A DNA stretch of 64,000 bases from Clostridia bacterium (GTDB taxonomy: Bacteria; Bacillota; Clostridia; Oscillospirales; CAG-272). Positions 35,621-43,198 of this stretch are shown here, one piece after another (within the stretch, counting starts at the first letter, position 1; each line of letters opens with the position of its first letter). The notes beneath the pieces were generated by a model. That model searched no databases. It had not been told where the DNA came from and saw only the letters and a program-made list of their open reading frames with translations. The position numbers were made by a program, and so were the translations under genes. Where the stretch lies: contig JAGAVJ010000045.1 of NCBI GenBank assembly GCA_017942005.1, forward strand, positions 1 to 64,000, read 5' to 3'.

Positions 35621-35723
35621 AAACCTGAAATGAGAATTTTCAGACCATGTTTTTTTGACTTCGTCACAATCTCGGTTAGAAAGGAAAAACTTTTACGATG
35701 TAAAGGTTTTGGTCATATTTATG
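35621..35723 (+). repeat. Structured leader repeat, copy C (before permease 1)
   Basis: Elements in order: CTGAAA...TTTTCAG hairpin, TGAC-ttc-GTCA hairpin, GAAAGGAAA, then the hairpin AACTTTTAC/GTAAAGGTT at 35688-35708, followed at once by TTG GTC ATA TTT ATG. The last ATG (35721) is the permease start; the TTG at 35709 is in frame 12 bases earlier. The hairpin bases differ from the other copies but pairing is kept. Confidence 0.75.
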
Positions 35724-36611
35724 GAGAAACATAACACAAAAGCCTGGCTGTACCTTCTGCCAGCAATTCTGTTCCTTGGCGCCTTTTTGGTGTATCCTTT
35801 GATCGATGTATTCATTTATTCATTTGAAGAAGGCTATAATTCCGCTTCTCAGACCTATTTTGGCGTCGGCGGTTTTAATTATTCTTATGTGCTGCATGAT
35901 CCCTATTTTTTACAGGCAGTAAAAAACACCTTTATTCTTGTAATCATTACTGTCCCACTTTCCACAGGTCTCGCGCTTTTGATATCGGTTGGACTTTCCT
36001 CCATTCAAAAGCTGCGCAGCCTGTTCCAGACCGTGTACTTTTTGCCGTATGTTACCAATACGCTTGCTGTCGGTCTTGTCTTTATGGTGCTGTTTAAAAA
36101 GACAGCCTATACCGACGGTCTTGCCAATCTGGTACTGCAATTGTTCGGCGCCGGTCCCATTGACTTTATCGATGGTCCGTACTGGGCAAAAATGTTTGTT
36201 CTTTGCTTTTATACCATCTGGGTTGTTATGCCGTTCAAAATTTTGATTCTGACAAGTGCACTTGCGTCTGTGAATCAGGATTACTACAATGCAGCGCGTG
36301 TAGACGGTACCTCCAAATTCCGGATTTTCCGCAAGATTACGCTGCCAATGATTTCACCCATGCTGTTTTATCTTGTCATCACCGGATTCATCGGTGCTTT
36401 TAAAGCGTATTCGGACGCGGTGGCGCTGTTTGGTACCAATTTGAATGCCGCCGAAATGAATACCATTGTCGGCTATGTCTATGATATGCTGTACGGAGAC
36501 TCCGGCGGATATCCGTCCTACGCTTCCTCCGCAGCGATTCTTTTATTCGCGATTGTAATGACAATTACCTGCATCAATCTTCTTGTCAGTCGTAAACATG
36601 TTCATTATTGA
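35721..36611 (+). CDS. Carbohydrate ABC permease (MalF/UgpA type)
   Basis: This 296-residue protein has six membrane helices and the EAA loop YNAARVDGTSKFRIFRKITLPMISPM, which contacts the ATPase. It is the MalF/UgpA-type subunit of a CUT1 sugar importer. The start is ATG 35721 or, in frame, TTG 35709, which abuts the leader hairpin. There is no ordinary ribosome site near ATG 35721; the GAAAGGAAA lies behind the hairpin. Confidence 0.93.
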   Translation: MEKHNTKAWLYLLPAILFLGAFLVYPLIDVFIYSFEEGYNSASQTYFGVGGFNYSYVLHDPYFLQAVKNTFILVIITVPLSTGLALLISVGLSSIQKLRSLFQTVYFLPYVTNTLAVGLVFMVLFKKTAYTDGLANLVLQLFGAGPIDFIDGPYWAKMFVLCFYTIWVVMPFKILILTSALASVNQDYYNAARVDGTSKFRIFRKITLPMISPMLFYLVITGFIGAFKAYSDAVALFGTNLNAAEMNTIVGYVYDMLYGDSGGYPSYASSAAILLFAIVMTITCINLLVSRKHVHY

Positions 36612-36657
36612 CATGGATTCTTTTAAAGAAGCGTATCCTTTCCAATAAAGAAAGGAA

Positions 36658-36830
36658 GGGGCTGTTGCAAATTGAAAATTTGCAACAGCCCGGGATCACG
36701 AAGTGATCCGAATTCGGCGTTTTCACAGTGGATTTTGTCAAAAATACACTGTGAAATTTCGCTTGAAAAAGCGAAAAGACGAATTTTATAGGATGGAGCA
36801 TGTTAATGCGACAGCCCGATGGTCATAAAA
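36658..36830 (+). repeat. Mosaic palindromic repeat between permease genes (leader copy D, first part)
   Basis: GGGCTGTTGCAAATT hairpin, GGGATCACGAAGTGATCC palindrome, a CACAGTG-based insert, CTTGAAAAAGCG, then AATGCGACAGCCC and ATGGTCATAAAAATG (36824-36838). It is an inverted relative of the second module in 17617-17760, with an extra palindromic insert of about 45 bases. Confidence 0.8.
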
Positions 36831-36840
36831 ATGATTCGTT

Positions 36841-36883
36841 GCAAAGGAGACTTCGCTTATGCGAAGCTATGGTCTTTCTCATG
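36841..36883 (+). repeat. Structured leader end, copy D (before permease 2)
   Basis: GCAAAGGAGA is followed by the hairpin CTTCGC-TTAT-GCGAAG (36851-36866), then CT and ATG GTC TTT CTC ATG. The first ATG (36869) is two bases from the stem and in frame with the permease ATG at 36881. Confidence 0.75.
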
Positions 36884-37756
36884 GATAATCAATCAAACTA
36901 TACACATATTGAAAAAAGAACCAATCTGAAAAATACGATCACAAAAGTGATTGTATATATTGGATTGGGTTTATGGGCACTGATGGTGCTGTTCCCCTTT
37001 TATTGGATGGTTTTAACCTCTGTAAAAAGCTATGGTTCCTACAACACGGAATACATCCCCAAATTTTTCACCGCATCTCCGACACTGCAAAATTACATAG
37101 ATGCGTTTACTACCGTCAACTTGGCGCAGTATTTTCTCAACACCCTGATTTTTACGTTAGCAACAACTGCCCTGATGCTGCTTGTGATCATCCCTGCGGC
37201 ATTTGCATTTGCAAGACTGCAATTCCGTTTTAAAAATATGGTATTTACCTTGTTTCTTTCATTTATGATGATCCCGAATGAACTTGTCATCATCACAAAT
37301 TATTCGACCATTACCAACCTCAATTTAAGAAATACCTTTGCCGGTTTAATTCTTCCGTCGGTCGCGTCTGTCTTTTATATTTATTTATTGAAGGAAAACT
37401 TCGCGCAGATTCCAGATGAATTATATTATGCGGCAAAGGTGGACGGCACTTCCGATTTTAAATATTTATGGAAAGTCATGATGCCCATTTGCAAACCGAC
37501 CGTTGTTACCGTTACGATTTTAAAAATCATTGAATGCTGGAATTCCTATGTGTGGCCGCGTCTGATCACAGACGATCCTGCATACTATCTTGTCTCCAAT
37601 GGAATTCAGGAAATCCGCGAAAACGGATTTGGCCGCGAAAATATCCCTGCCATGATGGCAGCTGTCACCGTCATTTCCATACCGCTTGTTGTGCTGTTTC
37701 TGATTTTCCGTAAAAAAATTATGGCAGGTGTGGCAAGAGGAGGTACCAAAGGATGA
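36881..37756 (+). CDS. Carbohydrate ABC permease (MalG/UgpE type)
   Basis: This 291-residue membrane protein has six helices and the EAA loop YYAAKVDGTSDFKYLWKVMMPICKPT, identifying the MalG/UgpE-type subunit. It pairs with the permease at 35721. An in-frame ATG at 36869, just after a GCAAAGGAGA-hairpin unit, would add MVFL. It overlaps the binding-protein gene by 4 bases (ATGA). The 270-base gap from permease 1 is filled by palindromic repeats rather than genes. Confidence 0.93.
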   Translation: MDNQSNYTHIEKRTNLKNTITKVIVYIGLGLWALMVLFPFYWMVLTSVKSYGSYNTEYIPKFFTASPTLQNYIDAFTTVNLAQYFLNTLIFTLATTALMLLVIIPAAFAFARLQFRFKNMVFTLFLSFMMIPNELVIITNYSTITNLNLRNTFAGLILPSVASVFYIYLLKENFAQIPDELYYAAKVDGTSDFKYLWKVMMPICKPTVVTVTILKIIECWNSYVWPRLITDDPAYYLVSNGIQEIRENGFGRENIPAMMAAVTVISIPLVVLFLIFRKKIMAGVARGGTKG

Positions 37757-39351
37757 AACGATATTGTATACTTCCACTCTGTCTCCTGATATGTTTCTTT
37801 TCTCTTTCTGTAATGAGCTGTCATGGATCCAGGGGAATGGATGCATTTGAAATGCCGAAGGTCTTTGATACCACACGCAATTATGAAATTACGTTCTGGG
37901 CAAAAAACGATACCAATAAAGCGCAGACCAACGTGTATGAGCAAGCCATTGCCGATTTTGAAGCGCTGTATCCGAATATCAAGGTCAATATGCGGCTATA
38001 TACGGATTATGGCAGAATCTACAACGACGTCATCACCAACATTGCCACCCATACAACGCCTAACATCTGCATCACGTATCCAGATCATATTGCGACATAT
38101 TTGACCGGAAACAACGTCATCGTCCCATTGGATACACTCATGCATGATGAAAACTACGGTCTTGGTGGGACAAACGTCCTGTTTGACAGCCCGTCCGCAG
38201 AGGAAATCGTTCCGCAGTTTCTGTCGGAAGGCGTCATCGGCGGCGTCCAGTATGCACTGCCGTATATGCGCTCTACAGAAGCATGCTATATTAATAAAAC
38301 CTATGTAGAAAAGCTTGGTTATACCCTTCCCCAAACACTGACGTGGGATTTTGTCTGGGAAGTATCCGCCGCAGCTGCAAAGCAGGATGATGACGGTACC
38401 TATTTGGTCAATGGTCAAAAGGTCATGATCCCGTTTATTTATAAGTCCACCGATAATATGATGATACAGATGCTGAAACAGCAAAATGCTGGCTATTCTA
38501 CCGAAGACGGACAAATTCTGCTTTTCAATGACATGACAAAATCTCTACTGTATCAAATTGCGGAATATACCCAAAAAGGCGCATTTTCCACATTTAAAAT
38601 TTCCAGCTATCCTGCAAACTTCTTAAATGCCGGTCAATGCATTTTTGCCGTCGACTCTACCGCAGGTGCAACCTGGATGGGTACAGATGCACCGCTTTCC
38701 GATATTTCTGAGGAAAATCTGGTGAGATTTGAGACCGTTGTCATGCCAATCCCTCAATTTGATCCGGATAATCCGCGTATGATCTCCCAGGGACCGTCCA
38801 TGTGTATCTTCAATAAAGAGGATCCGCAGGAGGTCATGGCATCGTGGCTGTTTATGCAATATCTTTTGACAGACGATGTTCAGATTGGGTATGCACAGAC
38901 AGAAGGATATGTTCCGGTGACCACAAAAGCACAGAATACAGAAGCCTACCAAAACTACTTAAGTCAGGCAGGTATAGACAATTCCCTGCACTATGCCATT
39001 AAAATTGAAGCCTCCAAGCTTCTTTTAGAGCATACCGACAGTACCTTTGTCACACCGGTGTTCAACGGTTCGACTTCCCTGCGTGACGCCGCTGGACAGC
39101 TCATTGAATCCGTTACAAAATCGGTTCGGCGTAAGGAAACCGTCGACGATGACTATATGGAAAAGCTGTTTGATGACACCGTTTCCCTATACCGTCTCGA
39201 CAATCAAAACGCTTCTGTGACGGATACGGGCAAGACCGATTTGGGTCCGCTTCCTCCCACTGCTGTCATACTGCTTGTCTCTCTTGGCATCACCTGGTTG
39301 TTGATTTTTGCCTATCTTGCCGTTCAAAAACTAAAAAAATCAAAAAATTAA
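37753..39351 (+). CDS. Sugar-binding lipoprotein with an added C-terminal membrane helix
   Basis: This 532-residue protein has a lipoprotein signal peptide with lipobox SVMSC (Cys23), then an extracellular solute-binding domain (ITFWAKNDTNKAQTNVYEQA, PYMRSTEACYINKTYVEKLG, MISQGPSMCIFN). Unusually, a C-terminal helix PPTAVILLVSLGITWLLIFA and a basic tail KLKKSKN follow, so both ends may be anchored in the membrane. Binding lipoproteins normally have only the N-terminal lipid. It is coupled to the permease by an ATGA overlap. The last codons lie in the 30-bp repeat beside the IS element. Confidence 0.92.
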   Translation: MKRYCILPLCLLICFFSLSVMSCHGSRGMDAFEMPKVFDTTRNYEITFWAKNDTNKAQTNVYEQAIADFEALYPNIKVNMRLYTDYGRIYNDVITNIATHTTPNICITYPDHIATYLTGNNVIVPLDTLMHDENYGLGGTNVLFDSPSAEEIVPQFLSEGVIGGVQYALPYMRSTEACYINKTYVEKLGYTLPQTLTWDFVWEVSAAAAKQDDDGTYLVNGQKVMIPFIYKSTDNMMIQMLKQQNAGYSTEDGQILLFNDMTKSLLYQIAEYTQKGAFSTFKISSYPANFLNAGQCIFAVDSTAGATWMGTDAPLSDISEENLVRFETVVMPIPQFDPDNPRMISQGPSMCIFNKEDPQEVMASWLFMQYLLTDDVQIGYAQTEGYVPVTTKAQNTEAYQNYLSQAGIDNSLHYAIKIEASKLLLEHTDSTFVTPVFNGSTSLRDAAGQLIESVTKSVRRKETVDDDYMEKLFDDTVSLYRLDNQNASVTDTGKTDLGPLPPTAVILLVSLGITWLLIFAYLAVQKLKKSKN

Positions 39352-39362
39352 CGAGGATGTAT
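39333..39362 (+). repeat. 30-bp direct repeat, left of IS
   Basis: Identical over 30 bases to 40527-40556, with mismatches immediately outside. It includes the last codons (KKSKN) and TAA of the binding-protein gene. Confidence 0.9.
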
Positions 39363-40526
39363 GTGATAAAATGATATGAGCCAATAAAAAAAGAGGAAAA
39401 AACTCCAAAGATATGGTATAATAGAATCACCACAAACCATCAAAGCATATCAAAGGAGAATCTTCCCATGAATATTATAACACAAGAAGCACGAAGACGT
39501 CAAGCGGTAGTTAAACTATCAAAGAGAAAAGGCAAAAGTTTTGCAAGCAGAATATACGGAGTGAGCTTGTCAAGTGTCAAACGATGGTGTAAACGTTATG
39601 ACGGAGATTGGAGATCATTAGTGGAAAGGTCACACCGTCCGAAAAGTCATCCCAAGAGGCACACGAAGGAGGAAGAAAAAAACATAATGAAAGCGTATAA
39701 GGAGCAATATCAGCGTTATGGATGGGATGGAGTATATGACGCAGCAGTCAAGGCAGGGTATACGCGCAGCTTCAGCGGAATGATATACGCAGCAAAACGA
39801 ATGGGACTTGGATCTGGGATGAAGGATAAAAAGCAGCCACGCACCAATAAAAGCCGATATCCTGAGCTGACATACCCAGGCGAAAAGGTACAAATAGATG
39901 TAAAAGAAGTACCATATGCCTGCTTAAGAGGCGCATTAAGGCGTGATGGCAAGCATTTGTACCAGTGGACAGCAATTGATGAGTGTACTCGTATCCGTTT
40001 TGTATATGGGTTTGAAGAACATACGCCTGAGAACACAGTTAAGTTTCTGAAAATGCTGATTAAAGTTTTTCCATTCCCAATAAAGACAATACAAACAGAT
40101 AATGGCACTGAATTCACATACAAATTCATCAGCGATACGGAAAGAAGCCCAATGGATACATATCTTGAGAAATTTGGAATAGAGCATATCCTAATCCCAC
40201 CGAGAACTCCATGGCATAACGGCAAAGTAGAACGCAGTCACCGTAATGATCAACGCTATTTCTATGATTGGGAAAAGTTCAAATCAGTTGAAGAATTGAA
40301 TCAGAAGCTCAAAGAGCACCTCAAATGGAGTAATAACAAGATTATGCGTACACTTGGCAATAAAAGCCCGAACCAGCTACTCAAGGAGAAGCTGGCGGTT
40401 TAAGTCGCCGCAATTGTAAGCCCCTATACTTCGCTTACGGCTCCGTTCCGTGGCTTACAATTGCCATTATCCATATCTTTTTATTTCTTTTCCATCTTTT
40501 TGGGTCATATCTATTTACAACGCAGA
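39363..40526 (+). mobile_element. IS481-like insertion sequence
   Basis: The segment between the two 30-bp direct repeats is 1,164 bp and contains one transposase gene. Its ends are imperfect inverted repeats: near the left end GATATGAGCCAA, near the right end (reverse complement) GATATGACCCAA, each followed further in by AAGATATGG and ATAAT. The exact tips are uncertain because the GATATGA anchors lie 10 and 15 bases from the repeats. The element separates the sugar transporter from the downstream lipoprotein promoter. Confidence 0.85.
39468..40403 (+). CDS. IS481-type DDE transposase
   Basis: This 311-residue protein has an N-terminal helix-turn-helix (RIYGVSLSSVKRWCKRYDG) and a retroviral-integrase-like catalytic core with Asp144 (VQIDVKEV), Asp211 (IQTDNGTEF) and Glu255 (NGKVERSHRND). 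PPRTPWHNGKVERSH is a typical IS481/IS3-group motif. It appears intact. CAAAGGAG lies before ATG 39468. It is the only gene of the element. Confidence 0.92.
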   Translation: MNIITQEARRRQAVVKLSKRKGKSFASRIYGVSLSSVKRWCKRYDGDWRSLVERSHRPKSHPKRHTKEEEKNIMKAYKEQYQRYGWDGVYDAAVKAGYTRSFSGMIYAAKRMGLGSGMKDKKQPRTNKSRYPELTYPGEKVQIDVKEVPYACLRGALRRDGKHLYQWTAIDECTRIRFVYGFEEHTPENTVKFLKMLIKVFPFPIKTIQTDNGTEFTYKFISDTERSPMDTYLEKFGIEHILIPPRTPWHNGKVERSHRNDQRYFYDWEKFKSVEELNQKLKEHLKWSNNKIMRTLGNKSPNQLLKEKLAV

Positions 40527-40556
40527 AAAAAAATCAAAAAATTAACGAGGATGTAT
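40527..40556 (+). repeat. 30-bp direct repeat, right of IS
   Basis: Identical to 39333-39362. It abuts the -35 box of the lipoprotein promoter at 40556. Confidence 0.9.
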
Positions 40557-40583
40557 TGACTTTTTTTAAAATATGAGTATAAT
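40556..40583 (+). promoter_or_regulatory. Promoter of the lipoprotein gene
   Basis: TTGACT at 40556-40561 and TATAAT at 40578-40583 are 16 bases apart. The 5' leader holds a GACAGT/ACTGTC hairpin with a TATGTGTACATA core (40613-40639). Confidence 0.75.
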
Positions 40584-40700
40584 ATAGTATAAGCATACTG
40601 TAAATTTAGGTGACAGTTATGTGTACATAGACACTGTCCGCATCACACAGAGCAATTTGTTTTTCGTGCGCGGTCGGTGAATACAAAAGGAGAAATCATC

Positions 40701-41441
40701 ATGAAAAAGATCATTGCATTACTCATGGCATGTATCCTTGTGTTCGCATTTGTCGGATGCAATTCTGAAAAGAAGGATGATGTCAATACCAAGTCGGAAG
40801 GTGTTATGACATATGCAGAATACATGGCAGCCGCAAACGACACGCAGGTTGTCATTGAAGCATATGTGCAGGCAAAGCAGTCCTGGTGGGAAGACAAAGC
40901 CACTGTTTACGCACAGGACAAAGACGGCGCTTACTTCCTCTACAACATGGCATGTTCCCAAGAGGATTATGCAAAGCTGACAACCGGCACAAAGATCAAG
41001 GTCACCGGCTACAAAGGCGAATGGGCTGGCGAAATTGAAATTATGGATGCAACTTTCGAGATTGAAGACGGCAATTTTGTCGCGACTGCATTTGACGCAA
41101 CCGCTCTGCTTGGAACGGACGACCTGATCAAGCATCAGAACGAATTTGTATCGTTCAAGGGTATGACTGTTGCTGCAAGCACTGATGCAAATGGAAATGA
41201 AGCTGCGTTCCTTTATAACTGGGACGGTTCCGGTGAAGAAGGCAACGACCTGTATTTCAACGTTTCCTACAATGGTCAGACCTACACCTTTACTGTAGAA
41301 TCTTACCTCTGCGACAGCTCCACAGAAGTGTATTCCGCTGTTAAGAACCTGAAGATTGGTGATAAGATCGATATGGAAGGTTTCCTGTACTGGTATGAAG
41401 GTGTCAACCCGCACATCACCAAGGTTACCGCTGCACAGTAA
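40701..41441 (+). CDS. Lipoprotein with OB-fold-like domains
   Basis: ATG 40701 follows AAAGGAGAAATC. The 246-residue protein has a lipoprotein signal (KKIIALLMACILVFAFVGC, Cys at 19-20). Two repeated halves follow: TYAEYMAAANDTQVVIEAYV and the segment around LIKHQNEFVSFKGMTVAAS. Both contain GTKIKVTGYKGEWAGEIEI-like or KIGDKIDMEGFLYWYEG strands typical of nucleic-acid-binding-type OB folds found in surface lipoproteins. Function unknown. It has its own promoter and terminator, so it is a single transcription unit. Confidence 0.8.
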   Translation: MKKIIALLMACILVFAFVGCNSEKKDDVNTKSEGVMTYAEYMAAANDTQVVIEAYVQAKQSWWEDKATVYAQDKDGAYFLYNMACSQEDYAKLTTGTKIKVTGYKGEWAGEIEIMDATFEIEDGNFVATAFDATALLGTDDLIKHQNEFVSFKGMTVAASTDANGNEAAFLYNWDGSGEEGNDLYFNVSYNGQTYTFTVESYLCDSSTEVYSAVKNLKIGDKIDMEGFLYWYEGVNPHITKVTAAQ

Positions 41442-41482
41442 GCAATCGGGCTGCAGCCACAAAACAATGTAAAAAAAATTGA

Positions 41483-41519
41483 GAGAATCGTTCTTTGAAA
41501 AAAGAATGATTCTCTTTTT
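41483..41519 (+). terminator. Terminator of the lipoprotein gene
   Basis: GAGAATCGTTCTTT pairs with AAAGAATGATTCTC (one T-T mismatch-type bulge) and is followed by TTTTTC. Confidence 0.85.
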
Positions 41520-41529
41520 CATTTTCTAC

Positions 41530-41558
41530 TTGAAATTTTTCTGCAAATATTGTATAAT
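41530..41558 (+). promoter_or_regulatory. Promoter of the GH28-like gene
   Basis: TTGAAA at 41530-41535 and TATAAT at 41553-41558 are 17 bases apart. Confidence 0.75.
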
Positions 41559-41704
41559 ACTATATAGACAAAATTGTATTGATTCAAGATGTCATGTTGC
41601 AAAATGACCGTAATCCGCCAGAAATACTGTATACAGCCATATATGCCGTCATGATATCTATATAGATGATGTATCCCCAGCATGAAAGGAGCGATCGTAT
41701 TTTC

Positions 41705-42871
41705 ATGAAAACCTATATTTTAACCGATTATGGTGTCAAAGCAGATGCCAATTACTTGCAGACAAAGGAAATACAAGCGGTATTTGATCTTTGTAAAAAG
41801 GAAGGCGGCAAGGTTGTCTTCCCGCGCGGGACGTACCAGGCTGCCAGTCTGCGGATGTGGTCAAATATGACATTATATTTTGCATCCGGAGCCCGCCTTC
41901 TCGGCAGTGAAGAATGTGATGATTACGAAGTGTATGAGGTTCCGCCGCAGGTGGAGCTTCGCACCGATATGGAAATGATCACACAGTATTACGGCACACC
42001 CTGGAAGGAATACCGCCGTGCGATGATTTCTGCTTATGGAGAAGAAAATATCGCGATTATTGGGGAAGCGGATGCTATGATCGACGGAAGAAACTGTTAC
42101 GATCCAAACGGAGAAGAACACTACCGCGGTCCTCACGGAATTTTTCTCACCAACTGTAAAAAGGTAACCCTGCATGGATATACCATCGGACATTCCGGGA
42201 ACTTCATGCATCAGCTTGACAAATGCGAGCATGTCATTATGACCAATGTCACATGCCTTGGCGGCTCTGACGGTATTCATCTGCATTGCTGCAATGAAAC
42301 CTTAATCGAAGATTGTATCTTTCATACTGGAGACGACTGTATTGCCGGAATCAATATCCGCAATCTGCGTGTGAACCGTTGTGAATTAAATACTTCCTGC
42401 AATTTGTTCCGTATGGGCGGTGTGCATATTGTGGTAGAAAATTGTAAGATGTGGGGCCCCGGTATTTATCCGCACCGTGTCACCATTGTGAAAAACCGAT
42501 ACGAAGTTCTTCCCCAAGAGGCAGGACGGCATAATATGATCGCGCTGCTTGACTATTTTGCAAGCATGAATTATCCGGACATCCCTTCCCGTGATATCGT
42601 GTTCCGGAACTGTACGGTGGAAAATCTGGATCATTTCTTATGGTATCATGCAGATCAAAAGCCGCTGCAATGCGGTACGCACCTGACAGAACTGATCCTT
42701 GAAAACGTAACTTTTCAAAATCAGGGATTCCCTTCCAATGTAACCGCATCTGAGGAAGAACCGTTAATAATAAAATTAAAAAATGTACAGGTTTCTTATC
42801 GAGATGGTGGAAATACCGCTGCCGGTCTGACAGACGGACAAGACCCCAACACAAAGATCGTCTTAGTATAA
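41705..42871 (+). CDS. GH28-like right-handed beta-helix glycosidase
   Basis: ATG 41705 follows AAAGGAGCG. The 388-residue protein starts with a pectate-lyase-superfamily N-motif (YGVKADANYLQTKEIQAVFD, KVVFPRGTY) and then short helical coils. The motifs GSDGIHLH and HTGDDCIAG correspond to the catalytic aspartates of GH28 (NTDG, GDDC), and GGVHIVVENC lies further on. It probably cleaves a uronic- or rhamnose-containing oligosaccharide. It has no signal peptide, in contrast to secreted pectinases. It stands alone between promoter and terminator. Confidence 0.82.
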   Translation: MKTYILTDYGVKADANYLQTKEIQAVFDLCKKEGGKVVFPRGTYQAASLRMWSNMTLYFASGARLLGSEECDDYEVYEVPPQVELRTDMEMITQYYGTPWKEYRRAMISAYGEENIAIIGEADAMIDGRNCYDPNGEEHYRGPHGIFLTNCKKVTLHGYTIGHSGNFMHQLDKCEHVIMTNVTCLGGSDGIHLHCCNETLIEDCIFHTGDDCIAGINIRNLRVNRCELNTSCNLFRMGGVHIVVENCKMWGPGIYPHRVTIVKNRYEVLPQEAGRHNMIALLDYFASMNYPDIPSRDIVFRNCTVENLDHFLWYHADQKPLQCGTHLTELILENVTFQNQGFPSNVTASEEEPLIIKLKNVQVSYRDGGNTAAGLTDGQDPNTKIVLV

Positions 42872-42908
42872 CGACTGCCTCTTATTAAAAAACAAACACA
42901 CTGCCGTA

Positions 42909-42960
42909 CTGCCGTTCCTTTTTTGCGAAATCGTTTTCGTATTTGGGACGGCAGTTTTTT
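42909..42960 (+). terminator. Terminator of the GH28-like gene
   Basis: CTGCCGT(TCC) pairs with (GGG)ACGGCAG across a 30-base loop that itself holds CGAAA/TTTCG, followed by six T. Confidence 0.8.
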
Positions 42961-43013
42961 GCATTAGAAATACATGAATTTTCATTTTTTTATATGTCTG
43001 TCTGTGGAATTCA

Positions 43014-43042
43014 TTGACATTTTCACAAATCTATGTTATTAT
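43014..43042 (+). promoter_or_regulatory. Promoter of the leader and DD-carboxypeptidase gene
   Basis: TTGACA at 43014-43019 and TATTAT at 43037-43042 are 17 bases apart, with the structured leader starting about 42 bases later. Confidence 0.7.
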
Positions 43043-43084
43043 ATTATATTGTAGAAACTTTTTACAATCGCAGAAAGGAGTCAA

Positions 43085-43198
43085 GTTTGAAAGATAAATC
43101 TTTCAAACCGTGTTTTGTGACTCAACCGCCTGCGGGCGCGTCACAACTCCACAAGGAAAGGAAAACTTCGCTTGCGCGAAGTTATGGTCATAAATATG
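43085..43198 (+). repeat. Structured leader repeat, copy E (before DD-carboxypeptidase)
   Basis: Hairpin 1 GTTTGAAAGAT/ATCTTTCAAAC (43085-43108), CGTGTTTT, hairpin 2 GTGAC...CCGCC-TGC-GGGCG...GTCAC, AACTCCACAAGGAAAGGA, hairpin 3 AACTTCGC-TTGC-GCGAAGTT (43164-43183), then ATG GTC ATA AAT ATG. This is the most complete copy. The first ATG directly abuts hairpin 3. Confidence 0.85.

Noticed and set aside
36824-36940. Alternative small ORF from ATG 36824 overlapping the permease start
   Set aside because: It runs out of frame across the leader hairpin into the permease gene and ends after about 38 codons; it looks like a by-product of the repeat end.
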